Assembly: GCA_023144005.1 (NCBI GenBank) | Contig: JAGLGN010000006.1 | Span: forward strand, 1-64,000 | Length of the DNA stretch: 64,000 nucleotides | Source: a bacterium | GTDB lineage: Bacteria > AUK180 | Direction: 5' to 3' | In this document: in pieces, positions 9,587 through 17,664 of the stretch | Numbering within the stretch: position 1 is the first letter of the stretch | Layout of the letters: each line of letters opens with the position of its first letter | Position numbers and translations under genes: made by a program | The notes under the pieces: model-generated | Told to the model about the DNA's origin: nothing | Databases searched by the model: none | Seen by the model: the letters and a program-made list of their open reading frames with translations, nothing else

Positions 9587-9780
9587 TCACTGAGAGAATT
9601 CGGGATTCGCAAGTTTGAATATTCAAAGGCATACGGGTTGAGAAATAACAAGTCGAGGTTTGTTGTAGAATGGGAAAAAGAAACACACTGTTTTCATTTT
9701 CTATCCTATTCTTTCTGCCTCCTTTCTTCTAATTGTTAACGGCAATTGTATTTTACGCTTGCGCACTGGCCCTCATCGTT
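9587..9780. other. Non-coding spacer
   Basis: The spacer between the OsmC gene and the leaderless promoter of the next gene. No convincing gene, RNA fold or repeat is seen. Confidence 0.4.
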
Positions 9781-9808
9781 TTGCAAATTTTCGGCTAAGT
9801 GTTATAAT
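9781..9808 (+). promoter_or_regulatory. Promoter predicting a leaderless mRNA
   Basis: TTGCAA (9781-9786), 16-nt spacer, TATAAT (9803-9808). The ATG of the next gene begins only 5 nt after the -10 box, so transcription should start at or next to the A of the start codon. No Shine-Dalgarno is present. Confidence 0.6.
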
Positions 9809-9813
9809 CACAT

Positions 9814-10191
9814 ATGCATTGCATTATCTGTCAAACACCATTATTTGATAAGAAAGCTTACAAAAGCCAGAGTCACAAAAAATACATAAAATGTCCCGGA
9901 TGCGGAAATGTCTTCAAAATACAAGTGCCAAAGGAGATCCATATGCTCTTTCTATTTGTTATTGCAGGAATAGTTATCTGGATCTATAAGGGAGAACACA
10001 ATCTGAGTCAGGCGGCGATGAAGATATTTTCGGGGGTCGTATTCTCAAATGTCCTCTCATTTGCCATTGCGCCGCTAATGGCTTCATATGATTTCTCTCG
10101 GCTCGAATTGATACACATCGATGATCCTTCGGAAATTTCAGCATCAAAATATTTCAATTTCAAGAAGAAAAAGAAATCCAAAGATAATTGA
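9814..10191 (+). CDS. Small zinc-ribbon membrane protein, function unknown
   Basis: The 125-residue product opens with a Cys cluster, HCIICQTP (C-x2-C) and CPGCGN (C-x2-C near residues 28-31), a likely zinc ribbon. One or two hydrophobic segments follow (residues 44-58 and about 72-90) and a Lys-rich tail (KKKKKSKDN). This looks like a membrane-anchored zinc-ribbon protein with no recognised family. The promoter geometry suggests leaderless translation. The next 600 bp downstream are repeat elements. Confidence 0.6.
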   Translation: MHCIICQTPLFDKKAYKSQSHKKYIKCPGCGNVFKIQVPKEIHMLFLFVIAGIVIWIYKGEHNLSQAAMKIFSGVVFSNVLSFAIAPLMASYDFSRLELIHIDDPSEISASKYFNFKKKKKSKDN

Positions 10192-10221
10192 TTTATTGCA
10201 CGATATAGATTAAAATTAATA

Positions 10222-10797
10222 AGTGTAGTGTTTCATAATTAGCTTGATAATGGAATGCTTAGATTTAAGTCAATTCCGACGTACAATGAGCGCGGTGTAC
10301 CCTTTGTGGTACATAAGCGAAGAGAAAGGAATAAATTGACCAAAGATGGGATTCCCTTCGGGCTGAAGCTCTTTTTCCGTCTTCTGCGTTGCTAGTGCTC
10401 TTTTTCATAAATACGATGGCAATGGAATGTTTCGATTTGAGTCAATTCCAACGAACAATAAGCGCGGCGTACCCTTTGTGGTCCGTAAGCGGAGAGAGAG
10501 GAAGAAATTGACCAAAGATGATATTCCCTTCGGGCTGAGGCTCTTTTTCTGTCTTCTGTGTTGCTCGTCGCTTACATACCGCTGTGGGTATGCGACGATC
10601 CTCGCTCTTAGAATCCAGAACAAAATAGCATCAGCCATTGTTACCGTATTTATGAATCAGAGCACTCATTGCTTACATACCGCAGTGGGTATGCGGCGTT
10701 CCTCACGCCTCGAATACGGAATAAAATTGCATCAGCCATTGTCCAGCCAATTATAAAACACTTCACTATAGTGTAGTGTTTTGTGATTCAGAGCACT
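10222..10797. mobile_element. Older TIR element copy split by a younger copy
   Basis: The left part (10222-10393) and right part (10667-10768) belong to one element with 32-bp TIRs (10222-10253 and 10736-10767, 27 of 32 matching). At 10393/10667 the sequence resumes exactly where intact copies continue (cgttgct | cattgcttacat), so an intact copy at 10394-10666 was inserted with no obvious loss. A further TIR-like remnant (10769-10797) follows. It forms a near-perfect 14-bp palindrome with the preceding end, centred at 10768/10769. Confidence 0.75.
10394..10666. mobile_element. Intact 273-bp TIR element, nested copy
   Basis: Left end AGTGCTCTTTTTCATAAATA and right end TATTTATGAATCAGAGCACT are inverted repeats. 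The inner sequence matches the copies at 17366, 39504 and 41198 over the full length, including the hairpin-like blocks gtaccctttgtggt and cataccgctgtgggtatg. Open frames exist on both strands but differ between copies only as expected of drifting repeats. No transposase is encoded, so it would be non-autonomous. Confidence 0.85.
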
Positions 10798-10809
10798 AAG
10801 CGGGGCTTT

Positions 10810-12039
10810 ATGAAAAGATCAATATTGCTACTTTGCCTGTTTTCATTGCTTATCGTCTTTGCTGATAATAAAATTCCGGCAGCATTTATCGACCTGCAAG
10901 AAGGAAATGCCGTGAATAAAGGATTGGTACTTACCATCTCCGATTATTTCCGTACTCAATTGGTCAATAGGGGGAAGTACCTGATAGTTTCACGCGAAAG
11001 TATGGAAGATATCTTGAAGGAACAGCAGTATCAGATATCCGGATGTACCAGTCAGGAATGCCTCGTACAAATGGGTAAGGTTCTCGGAGTAAGGAGTATG
11101 TTCGTGGGAACCCTTGGCAAGGTCGGTTCGATCTTTCTTCTCAATATCAAGCTCATCAGCGTTGAGACCGGAGAGATCATCGAGGCCACATCGGCGGAAG
11201 CGGCTTCCGAAGAAGCGCTTTTGGAAAAGATCAGGCATATGGCGGATGAGCTCAGCGGCATTGAGACCGCGCCTGCATTCATGACCTCTCCGATCACTGC
11301 TGCACCGAAGAAGGCCACAACGGGCGATGTGCCCAAGTTCAAGGGACACAACTTCCTGATATTCACATACGGCATCGGCGGCGGCTCGATGAGGTTGAAT
11401 TTCAGCAATACCAATGACGAGATACTTAAATCGCATCTTGGGATAACCGGGACTTTTTCCGACCCCTTTGATAATATTGAATGGCGGCATTTGAAAGCTG
11501 ATATCTCACTCCCGCTTTCTCTGAAGATCGGCGGTGTTTTCGCCTTTGAAGGGAAAAAGGGATATCCCGGCCTTACCGTAGAGATCTTCTATCAGAATAT
11601 GGATATCATCGCCCAGGAAACTGCCGTTTATGTTAACGGCTACGATGTGGGAACCACCGTATTTGTCTATGACAGTTATTTCTCCATAGGAATGCTTGCG
11701 GTGGATGTTCAGATCGTATATTATTATGAAATGGCAAAAGCCGTATCAATTTACGGCGGAGCTGGCTTCGGAATGACAATGAATATGTGGCGATCCGATC
11801 ATATACTCGGTTATACAACGGGAAGCGGATCATTTGAATCTCCTGTATCCGGGTATTCCACGGGATTAATGGTGCATCTCCCATTGGGAATAATGGCAGA
11901 GATCGGACAATTTAAATTAATGGTGGAATGGGGATTCTGGGCAACTCTCTTCACATTCACACGAAATGTGGAAGATGAAGAGGATACAGCCGACATCCTG
12001 GTCCCGCTGCTGAAATTCGGAGTGGGAGCGAAATTCTGA
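10810..12039 (+). CDS. Exported protein: CsgG/TolB-N-like domain plus beta-barrel-like C-terminus
   Basis: A signal peptide (MKRSILLLCLFSLLIVFA) begins at 10810. Residues about 20-150 resemble the CsgG/FlgO/LpoB-type alpha/beta fold: a conserved-looking start IPAAFIDLQEG, then YLIVSRESMEDILKEQQ and GTLGKVGSIFLLNIKLISVETGE. The part after about residue 190 is rich in alternating aromatic and Gly residues and ends in FGVGAKF, like an outer-membrane beta-barrel. An in-frame GTG at 10783 lies in the flanking repeat end but would place nine residues before the signal peptide, so 10810 is preferred. About 409 residues. The function is unknown. It is probably an outer-membrane envelope protein. Confidence 0.65.
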   Translation: MKRSILLLCLFSLLIVFADNKIPAAFIDLQEGNAVNKGLVLTISDYFRTQLVNRGKYLIVSRESMEDILKEQQYQISGCTSQECLVQMGKVLGVRSMFVGTLGKVGSIFLLNIKLISVETGEIIEATSAEAASEEALLEKIRHMADELSGIETAPAFMTSPITAAPKKATTGDVPKFKGHNFLIFTYGIGGGSMRLNFSNTNDEILKSHLGITGTFSDPFDNIEWRHLKADISLPLSLKIGGVFAFEGKKGYPGLTVEIFYQNMDIIAQETAVYVNGYDVGTTVFVYDSYFSIGMLAVDVQIVYYYEMAKAVSIYGGAGFGMTMNMWRSDHILGYTTGSGSFESPVSGYSTGLMVHLPLGIMAEIGQFKLMVEWGFWATLFTFTRNVEDEEDTADILVPLLKFGVGAKF

Positions 12040-12070
12040 GAGACCGGAGAATTTAGGTATATAATAAGCA

Positions 12071-12922
12071 ATGAACATCAAAGACTCGGACATCACGATC
12101 AGATTTGCAGATGTTTCCGACAGATCGGGAATTGAAGAGATCTCGTCAAAGACGTGGGATGGTGACGATTATCTCGCTGCTGCATTTGAGGAATTCCTCA
12201 AAGACGGTTATTTTTATGTCCTTATGTACAAAAATAAGGTCGCCGGTTGTGCGAAGATGACTCTTTTTCCGGAACACATTCTTTGGCTGGAGGCATTGCG
12301 AATTCATCCTGACTTTCAAGGCAGGGGATTCGGCCGCGATCTATATAATTTCTGTACTGAGATCGGAATAGCCATGATACGTGATGGAAAGATCAGCGCG
12401 ATGGAGTTCTCAACCTATTACACGAATTACGGCTCGATCGCAATGGGCGAAAAGGGCGGGTTCAGCGTGATCGAAAAGCTCTTCGTCCTCACCTATGAGC
12501 TTAAGGCAAATGAGGAATTCACGGAGCCGAAGCCAATGAGACCTGAATATTCCCAATATTCCAAATGCCGTGGACACATCCCCATCGGCTGGCATTTTGT
12601 CAAGAACTCAGAAGCTTCAATGCAATATATTGTCGATAATACCAAAGGATATGAGACGGACGGGATTTACTTCCATCTGGCACAGCCGTATAATTCATGT
12701 TATTGCCCTGAGCTTGATGTCAATAATTTCAAAATATTCCAAAAGGCGCTTAACTTCGTTTTCAAAGGTGAGGGCCATTATGAGATAATGGTGGAGGACA
12801 GCAAGGCAGCCCTTGTTCCCCATTTACTGAAAGCGGGTTTTCAATTCTGGGAAGAGCCGAAAGAACCAAATGTCATCATCTACGGACACAGCGGCAAGAG
12901 TGAGCAGAAAAATAGAGGTTAG
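12071..12922 (+). CDS. GNAT-family N-acetyltransferase
   Basis: The 283-residue protein carries an N-terminal GNAT domain with the acetyl-CoA loop HPDFQGRGFGRDLY (Q-G-R-G-x-G, near residue 80). The C-terminal half is a second GNAT-like region of unknown substrate. TATAAT at 12060-12065 lies just 5 nt upstream of the ATG and no Shine-Dalgarno is seen, so the mRNA may be leaderless, although no good -35 is visible. The last codons and the stop (TAG, 12920-12922) lie inside a 7-bp tandem array, so the extreme C-terminus (NRG) may be repeat-derived. Confidence 0.85.
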   Translation: MNIKDSDITIRFADVSDRSGIEEISSKTWDGDDYLAAAFEEFLKDGYFYVLMYKNKVAGCAKMTLFPEHILWLEALRIHPDFQGRGFGRDLYNFCTEIGIAMIRDGKISAMEFSTYYTNYGSIAMGEKGGFSVIEKLFVLTYELKANEEFTEPKPMRPEYSQYSKCRGHIPIGWHFVKNSEASMQYIVDNTKGYETDGIYFHLAQPYNSCYCPELDVNNFKIFQKALNFVFKGEGHYEIMVEDSKAALVPHLLKAGFQFWEEPKEPNVIIYGHSGKSEQKNRG

Positions 12923-12935
12923 AGGCTCGAGGTTA
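12915..12935. repeat. Three-unit 7-bp tandem array overlapping the GNAT stop
   Basis: Units GAGGTTA, GAGGCTC, GAGGTTA in exact period 7. The TAG stop of the GNAT gene is made from the first unit. Confidence 0.7.
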
Positions 12936-12963
12936 GTGCAGAAAAGAAATAAAATCCGTCTCT

Positions 12964-13075
12964 CTCATTCTTTATCCCTCATCCTTCATTTCCCCGCTTG
13001 TCACTTGTGCTCTTGTTGCTTGTGCCCTGCGAAGCGTGTTCCACTGGGTCCACTTGTTCCTGGGTCCACTGCGAA
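12964..13075. repeat. Period-7 to period-9 degenerate tandem arrays between convergent genes
   Basis: First CTCATTC, TTTATCC, CTCATCC, TTCATTT (12964-12991, period 7). Then CTTGT cores at 12997, 13004, 13012 and 13019. Then ccactgggt / ccacttgtt / cctgggt / ccactg. This block lies between the GNAT and CPBP protease stops. Similar text recurs at 39124 and 41690. Confidence 0.65.
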
Positions 13076-13124
13076 GCTTAACTTATAAACAATCTTTGCT
13101 ACATCACACGAGAATGCTTCGCGT

Positions 13125-13811
13125 TCACATATAGATCAAATAGACTGCCATTATACCGATATCGGCAAGGAAATGGCTGATGACAGGTGCGTAAATAGAT
13201 CGATAATGTAATCTCATATGGCCAAAAAAGATCCCTGAAAGAAAGATCGAAGCGGAAAAAAGGACAGCGGAAGTCGAGGCGAATAATATGCTTGTGGTTA
13301 CAATGTGATGAAGTGTAAAAAGGCCACTGGAAAACAAAAGAGCTCTTCGGGGCCCAAAGAAATACCTCAATCCGCCAAGGACATATCCCCTCCAGAAGAA
13401 TTCTTCCACAGTAGCGTTGGCAATAGTCATGAATACCAGGAATAATACAATATTCGAATCCGTTACTCCCCATTTGGATGTAAGCTCCAGTATCCCTTCC
13501 ATATCCAATACGCTGCTTCCGAAGATCCTGAAGAAGATGAAGATAACGGCGAACATTGCCGCTCCCGTAACAAGGCCGGGAAGGAGGGCCCTTTTAAAAT
13601 TGTGAAGAGCAATGATTCGGGAAAATGAAAAGTCGAAACCCCTTGGGAAAATATGAAAAAAAGGCACAAGCAGACATAGGAAGATATGATATCCGATAAA
13701 AGTTATCCAGACATTTCCGATATATTTCAAAGAAAAATAGATCCAGAAAGAAGCGGAAAGCGCGGATAATATGATTACGAACAGGTCTTTGGGAGGACTT
13801 TTTCTACTCAA
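13125..13811 (-). CDS. CPBP-family intramembrane metalloprotease
   Basis: The 228-residue multi-pass protein has the family motif VEEFFWRGY (E-E-x3-R), then FTLHHIV and later SHFLADI. These are the Glu/His metal-binding motifs of CAAX/bacteriocin-processing type (Abi) proteases. The apparent start is TTG at 13811, because no ATG or GTG exists in frame upstream. A short upstream ORF with a good RBS (ATG at 13844, about 11 codons) ends overlapping this TTG, which hints at translational coupling or a sequencing frameshift. The substrate is unknown. Confidence 0.75.
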   Translation of the reverse strand: MSRKSPPKDLFVIILSALSASFWIYFSLKYIGNVWITFIGYHIFLCLLVPFFHIFPRGFDFSFSRIIALHNFKRALLPGLVTGAAMFAVIFIFFRIFGSSVLDMEGILELTSKWGVTDSNIVLFLVFMTIANATVEEFFWRGYVLGGLRYFFGPRRALLFSSGLFTLHHIVTTSILFASTSAVLFSASIFLSGIFFGHMRLHYRSIYAPVISHFLADIGIMAVYLIYM

Positions 13812-13862
13812 TCCAAAATTCCATTCCCGCCAAACGATGACATCAACAACTCCTCTATTTTT

Positions 13863-13891
13863 AGTTTAAAGGAGTTTCAATATTTTGTCAA
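13863..13891 (-). promoter_or_regulatory. Sigma70-type promoter for the CPBP protease gene
   Basis: On the minus strand TTGACA (13886-13891), 17-nt spacer, TAAACT (13863-13868). It lies back to back with the plus-strand promoter at 13903. Confidence 0.55.
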
Positions 13892-13902
13892 ATCCATGCT
13901 TC

Positions 13903-13930
13903 TTGACAAATACCCACTTTATAGTAAAAT
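13903..13930 (+). promoter_or_regulatory. Sigma70-type promoter reading through the repeat into the ferredoxin gene
   Basis: TTGACA (13903-13908), 16-nt spacer, TAAAAT (13925-13930). The 145-bp element at 13952 lies between it and the gene, so the element would form the 5' leader. Confidence 0.55.
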
Positions 13931-13951
13931 ATACCGATGGAAAAAGGGGCC

Positions 13952-14096
13952 AGTGATCTGATTCAGAAATACGACAACAATGGAATGTTTAGATTTGAGT
14001 CAATTCCAACGAACAATGAGTGCGGCGTTCCTCGCTCCTTTCATGCTGAACAAAATAGCATCAGCCATTATCAGGGTATTTATGAATCAGAACACT
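13952..14096. mobile_element. Internally deleted 145-bp TIR element
   Basis: Left end AGTGATCTGATTCAGAAATA and right end TATTTATGAATCAGAACACT are TIRs. The interior jumps from gagtgcggcg to ttcctcgctcc, losing about 130 bp of the middle. The right TIR supplies the apparent start codon of the gene at 14082. Confidence 0.8.
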
Positions 14097-14942
14097 AAGA
14101 TATTTTATTTTACAGGAACCGGAAACACCGCCATCCTTGCTGGACTTTTTCAAAAGCAATTCGAAAAAGCGAATATAGCCGCTGAGCTATTTCCGACAGA
14201 GGAGATCTTGAACAGCGGGAAGCTCCCATCTTTGAGCAATTGCTATATCCTTCTAGGATTCCCCGTGCATGCCTTCAATGCGCCGCCCAATGTATTTGAC
14301 TTTGTTCACCGCCTTCCCCCGGGAATGGGGAAGAAGATCATCCTCTTCAAGAATGCCGGGGACCCTATGAAGAACGGAGCTTTCACATGGGTGAAGAAAG
14401 TATTGAGAAAAAAAGGATATATCATCTCCTATGAGGCGTCTTTTGTTATGCCGTCAAATACATTTTTGAAATACCCGCCCGGATTATCTTATGACCTCTA
14501 TCTTACAGCGAAACTAAGAATAGCAAGTATGGTCAAAGAAATAATTGACGGAAAATGTGCTCATGTGAAAAGCAGTTTTGTTATTGATATCCTCGCAAAG
14601 CTCTTTATTACATTTAAAGGAAAAGGCACGAAGTATTTCGGCAGAAAAATAGAGCTAAGCAAGAGTAAATGCTTAAAATGCGGACAATGCGCGGCATCTT
14701 GCCCTGTAAATAATATCATACAAAATATGGACGGGTATCCGGTCTGGGGAACAAAGTGCGCCCTCTGTATGAGATGTATGTATATCTGCAAACAGGACGC
14801 CATCAGGCCGGGATATTTAAAATTCTTTAGGATCGCTTCGGGGTATAATGCGATTGATATGATGACCCCAAGTATTGATGCCTTACCATATAAAAGCCGA
14901 TTAATAGAACGCATACACAGACATACCGTTAAATATCTTTGA
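14082..14942 (+). CDS. EFR1-type flavodoxin-like ferredoxin (two 4Fe-4S)
   Basis: The 286-residue protein has an N-terminal flavodoxin-like domain beginning IFYFTGTGNT (FMN phosphate loop) and a C-terminal di-cluster ferredoxin. The Cys motifs are CLKCGQCAASCP and CALCMRCMYIC, the pattern of the EFR1 family of electron-transfer proteins. The first residues M-N-Q-N-T are encoded by the right TIR of the element at 13952-14096. The family core starts immediately after it, so the insertion likely replaced the native start. No Shine-Dalgarno is seen. The electron partner is unknown. Confidence 0.85.
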   Translation: MNQNTKIFYFTGTGNTAILAGLFQKQFEKANIAAELFPTEEILNSGKLPSLSNCYILLGFPVHAFNAPPNVFDFVHRLPPGMGKKIILFKNAGDPMKNGAFTWVKKVLRKKGYIISYEASFVMPSNTFLKYPPGLSYDLYLTAKLRIASMVKEIIDGKCAHVKSSFVIDILAKLFITFKGKGTKYFGRKIELSKSKCLKCGQCAASCPVNNIIQNMDGYPVWGTKCALCMRCMYICKQDAIRPGYLKFFRIASGYNAIDMMTPSIDALPYKSRLIERIHRHTVKYL

Positions 14943-14959
14943 CTGAAACTAATCGTAAA

Positions 14960-15883
14960 TTAAACATCCTCTAATTCATAGGTGTAGGAGCCTTTCTGAG
15001 ATCCGCGCTCCGATAAGATATATTGACCGCAATTCGAACCGATCTTATTTTCTTCATTCTCTCCGATACTGTGTATCACCTCAAAACCTGTATCTGTAAA
15101 TTCTTCTGCGAGCCGCTTCTGAAATACCGCGTCAGATGAATCCAATCCGTGTTTTACCGCGGAATATGTAGGATTGACCGGAGTGATCTTGATGATGAAT
15201 TTCTCATTGTCGAAGATATCGGCAAGATGGCGCACGTCAACACTGATCTTCTCGGATGCCGCGAAATTCAAGGTGATCTTTCTTTCGCCCCGGGAGAAAA
15301 ACTTGTTTCCATAATCCGCGATCTGCTGCAGATCCCATTTGTCTATCGGCATCATATGGTCTCTTTGCGTTTTATCCGTTGAATGAATTGAAAATTGTAA
15401 TTGAAAATTCTTTCCGTACAGGGTGTTTTTTATCGCGATCAAGTCCTCGAAAAAACTTTCCGTTCCCAGAGGAGCAATAGAAGATACAGAAGGCATCAGC
15501 GCTCCTTTGTATTCATAGCGGTGCGGAAGCTCCCGCAGAACATCCAGCACGGCAGAGTTAAGCGACGGTTCTCCCATTCTCGCAAATTGTACCTTCAGCC
15601 GCTTCGTCTCTACGATACCTTTGGCATTGGCGGAATACACCATATGGTCACATTGAAAAAGGATATCGTCGGAAGTCATCTTGCCATGGTAAGCGCCGCC
15701 CGCATCGCAGAATAGACACCCGGAAGGACAACCGAAGAGAGTGGAAAGTATCATCACCCATTTCTCTGTTTTTGATAATGGGGGCTGTATGGATTCCACG
15801 AATTCCACCTTCTTGCCGTCAATATCAGCTATATATACGGTCGCGATCTCACTTTTTTTCGTTCTTTTAATTACTTGGCGCAT
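14960..15883 (-). CDS. RlmN/Cfr-like radical SAM protein, short form
   Basis: The radical SAM cluster motif is CPSGCLFC (C52, C56, C59; C-x3-C-x2-C). The motif ARMGEPSLN resembles MGMGEPLLN of RlmN/Cfr methylsynthases, and a C-terminal Cys in SNCGQY (about residue 285) resembles the methyl-carrying Cys355 of RlmN. About 307 residues, shorter than RlmN (no N-terminal accessory domain). The position of the resolving Cys118, seven residues before the cluster motif, is Ile, so it is probably not a standard 23S rRNA m2A enzyme. ATG at 15883 is preferred over TTG at 15889. It overlaps the upstream flavoprotein gene by 17 nt, so the two are coupled. Confidence 0.75.
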   Translation of the reverse strand: MRQVIKRTKKSEIATVYIADIDGKKVEFVESIQPPLSKTEKWVMILSTLFGCPSGCLFCDAGGAYHGKMTSDDILFQCDHMVYSANAKGIVETKRLKVQFARMGEPSLNSAVLDVLRELPHRYEYKGALMPSVSSIAPLGTESFFEDLIAIKNTLYGKNFQLQFSIHSTDKTQRDHMMPIDKWDLQQIADYGNKFFSRGERKITLNFAASEKISVDVRHLADIFDNEKFIIKITPVNPTYSAVKHGLDSSDAVFQKRLAEEFTDTGFEVIHSIGENEENKIGSNCGQYILSERGSQKGSYTYELEDV

Positions 15884-16724
15884 GTCCAATATCTCTCAGT
15901 AATTTCATTGCGGTTCTAAGGCCGTCACCGGCCGCGATACCCGCCTGCCTGAAAAGGCCGTTCACTATATCGCCGCAAAAATATATCCCGCTTTGCTTAA
16001 TATCAGGTCTATATAATGGGGAGGGTTTTCTGCCGCATGCCAATAGGATGTGATCAAAATCCATGGCAAAATTATCGTCACCCTTCACACGCAGACATAT
16101 CTTGCCGTGATCACAGAGCGAGATGCCGGCAATTTCGATCCCTATGTGTATGTCAATATTCTCACACCTTACTACTTCGTTCTGAAGAAGCGGCAGGGCA
16201 GTGGAAATAGAACGCTGAACGATATGTACTTCATTTCCCCTTTCTTCAAGGGTCAAGGCTTGATCATAAGCCGCGTCACTGCCCCCGATAATACAAATGC
16301 GCTGGGCGGTCAGCAGCATCTCGCTTACATTATAATGAATGTGTGTGTCGGGAAGGTCCTTGAGGCCCTGGATGTTCGGGATTACCGGAACCGTGCCCGC
16401 GGCAATAATAACATTACTGCTCACATATTCCTCTGATATACTTTTTAGTATCCACTCGCCCTCATGCTTGGAAAGATCAATGATATCGTCCTTAACAAAG
16501 GGAATGCGCATCTCATCGAACGCCTCTACCAACCGTCCTGCGACCTCCTCTCCTTTGAGAGGCGGCATACCGGGGAAATTCTCGACATTCCAGCCATTGG
16601 ATATCAATCCTCCCGGCAGGGCTTTCTCCACAACCAACACTTCCAATCCGCTGCGTTTTAATTGAACAGCAGCGGAAAGGCCCGCGGGACCTGCGCCAAC
16701 GACCACTATCTGAGTGAAGATCAT
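15867..16724 (-). CDS. Thioredoxin-reductase-like FAD/NAD(P)H oxidoreductase lacking CxxC
   Basis: The 285-residue flavoprotein has an FAD loop VVGAGPAGLSAA at the N-terminus, a second dinucleotide loop CIIGGSDAAYDQ near residue 145, and a C-terminal GDIVNG (FAD ribityl site). This is the TrxB fold. In thioredoxin reductase a C-x2-C pair sits just before the NADPH domain, but here that stretch reads HYNVSEMLLTA with no cysteine. It therefore more likely works as a flavin reductase, for example ferredoxin-NAD(P) reductase-like, passing electrons to a partner. It overlaps the hydrolase gene upstream by 4 nt and the radical SAM gene downstream. Confidence 0.8.
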   Translation of the reverse strand: MIFTQIVVVGAGPAGLSAAVQLKRSGLEVLVVEKALPGGLISNGWNVENFPGMPPLKGEEVAGRLVEAFDEMRIPFVKDDIIDLSKHEGEWILKSISEEYVSSNVIIAAGTVPVIPNIQGLKDLPDTHIHYNVSEMLLTAQRICIIGGSDAAYDQALTLEERGNEVHIVQRSISTALPLLQNEVVRCENIDIHIGIEIAGISLCDHGKICLRVKGDDNFAMDFDHILLACGRKPSPLYRPDIKQSGIYFCGDIVNGLFRQAGIAAGDGLRTAMKLLRDIGHAPSN

Positions 16725-17380
16725 AGGAGCTCCTTTGAAAGAGGTGTTAAACCGAAGGCGAATGAGGCATTTTTCAAGGTGTTCTCATGTAATTTTCTCG
16801 TATATGCCGCTGTGGTATCTATCGGAATAACGGGAAGAATATCCCGTACAAATGCTGAACGCGCAGACTGCTCCACGCAGAGGTTCGTCATTACTCCGCA
16901 GATCACCAACTGAGTGACATCACCTGCTCTCAATATTTTCTCCAGATCTGTATTATAGAACGGGTCGTAAGTGCTCTTGTGTATAATGTGCATTAATGGG
17001 ATATCTGCCTTGCTGATCTCAGATATTTCAGATATGAAAGCAGAGGAAGCATCATCCATCTTTCTTCGCCACCATTTCCCCATATTGATGCCGCTGTCTT
17101 CAATGTGTTTTGTAAGAATGATCGGAAGCGAATGCTCGTTATAATATTTAATAAGATCCTTTACCTTAGAAATAATTGATGGGGCGGAAGGGATAAAGGC
17201 ATGGGATTCGGGTGAAAAAAAATATTCCTGCATATCCACAATGAGCAGAGCGGAACTATCCATTTGCAATAATGCGGACCTGTCTGGAGAATGCGCAAGA
17301 ATAGTGTTTTTTATCTCTAATGAAACCTTGTCAATGATAGATGATGTGAAATACAATTCCCTCTTAGTGTTCTGATTCAT
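16721..17380 (-). CDS. Isochorismatase-like cysteine hydrolase
   Basis: The 219-residue protein has the cysteine-hydrolase triad: Asp in LIVDMQEYF, Lys in IIHKSTYDPF, and Cys in GVMTNLCVE, in the order expected for nicotinamidase/isochorismatase relatives. About 45 residues precede the domain. The apparent ATG (17380) and first five codons (M-N-Q-N-T) are part of the TIR of the element at 17366-17638. No Shine-Dalgarno is visible. A secondary start is Met about 40 residues in. It is first in a three-gene operon with the flavoprotein and RlmN-like genes. The substrate is unknown. Confidence 0.8.
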   Translation of the reverse strand: MNQNTKRELYFTSSIIDKVSLEIKNTILAHSPDRSALLQMDSSALLIVDMQEYFFSPESHAFIPSAPSIISKVKDLIKYYNEHSLPIILTKHIEDSGINMGKWWRRKMDDASSAFISEISEISKADIPLMHIIHKSTYDPFYNTDLEKILRAGDVTQLVICGVMTNLCVEQSARSAFVRDILPVIPIDTTAAYTRKLHENTLKNASFAFGLTPLSKELL

Positions 17381-17638
17381 AAATATGGTGACAATGGAAT
17401 GTTTAGATTTGAGTCAATTTCAACAAACAATGAGGGCGGTGTACCCTTGGTGGTACATAAGCGAAGAGAGAGGAAGAAATTTACCAAAGATGATATTCCC
17501 TTCGGACTGATGTTCTTTTTCTGTCTTCTTCGTTGCTCGTTACTTACATACCGCAGTGGGTATGCTGCGCTCCTCGCGCCTTGAATACGAAGCAAAATAG
17601 CATCAGCCATTGTTCCCATATTTATGATTCAGATCACT
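17366..17638. mobile_element. Intact 273-bp TIR element between the redox operon and apgM
   Basis: Left end AGTGTTCTGATTCATAAATA and right end TTTATGATTCAGATCACT pair over about 32 bp with few mismatches, both ending in ACAATGG-type blocks. Full-length match to the copies at 10394, 39504 and 41198. The left TIR encodes the first codons of the isochorismatase-like gene on the minus strand. Confidence 0.85.
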
Positions 17639-17664
17639 TGTAAATCCCATCATCTCACTATGAT

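Noticed and set aside
12964-13075. CRISPR array
   Set aside because: Units are only 7-9 bp with no unique spacers of constant length, and no cas gene is nearby.
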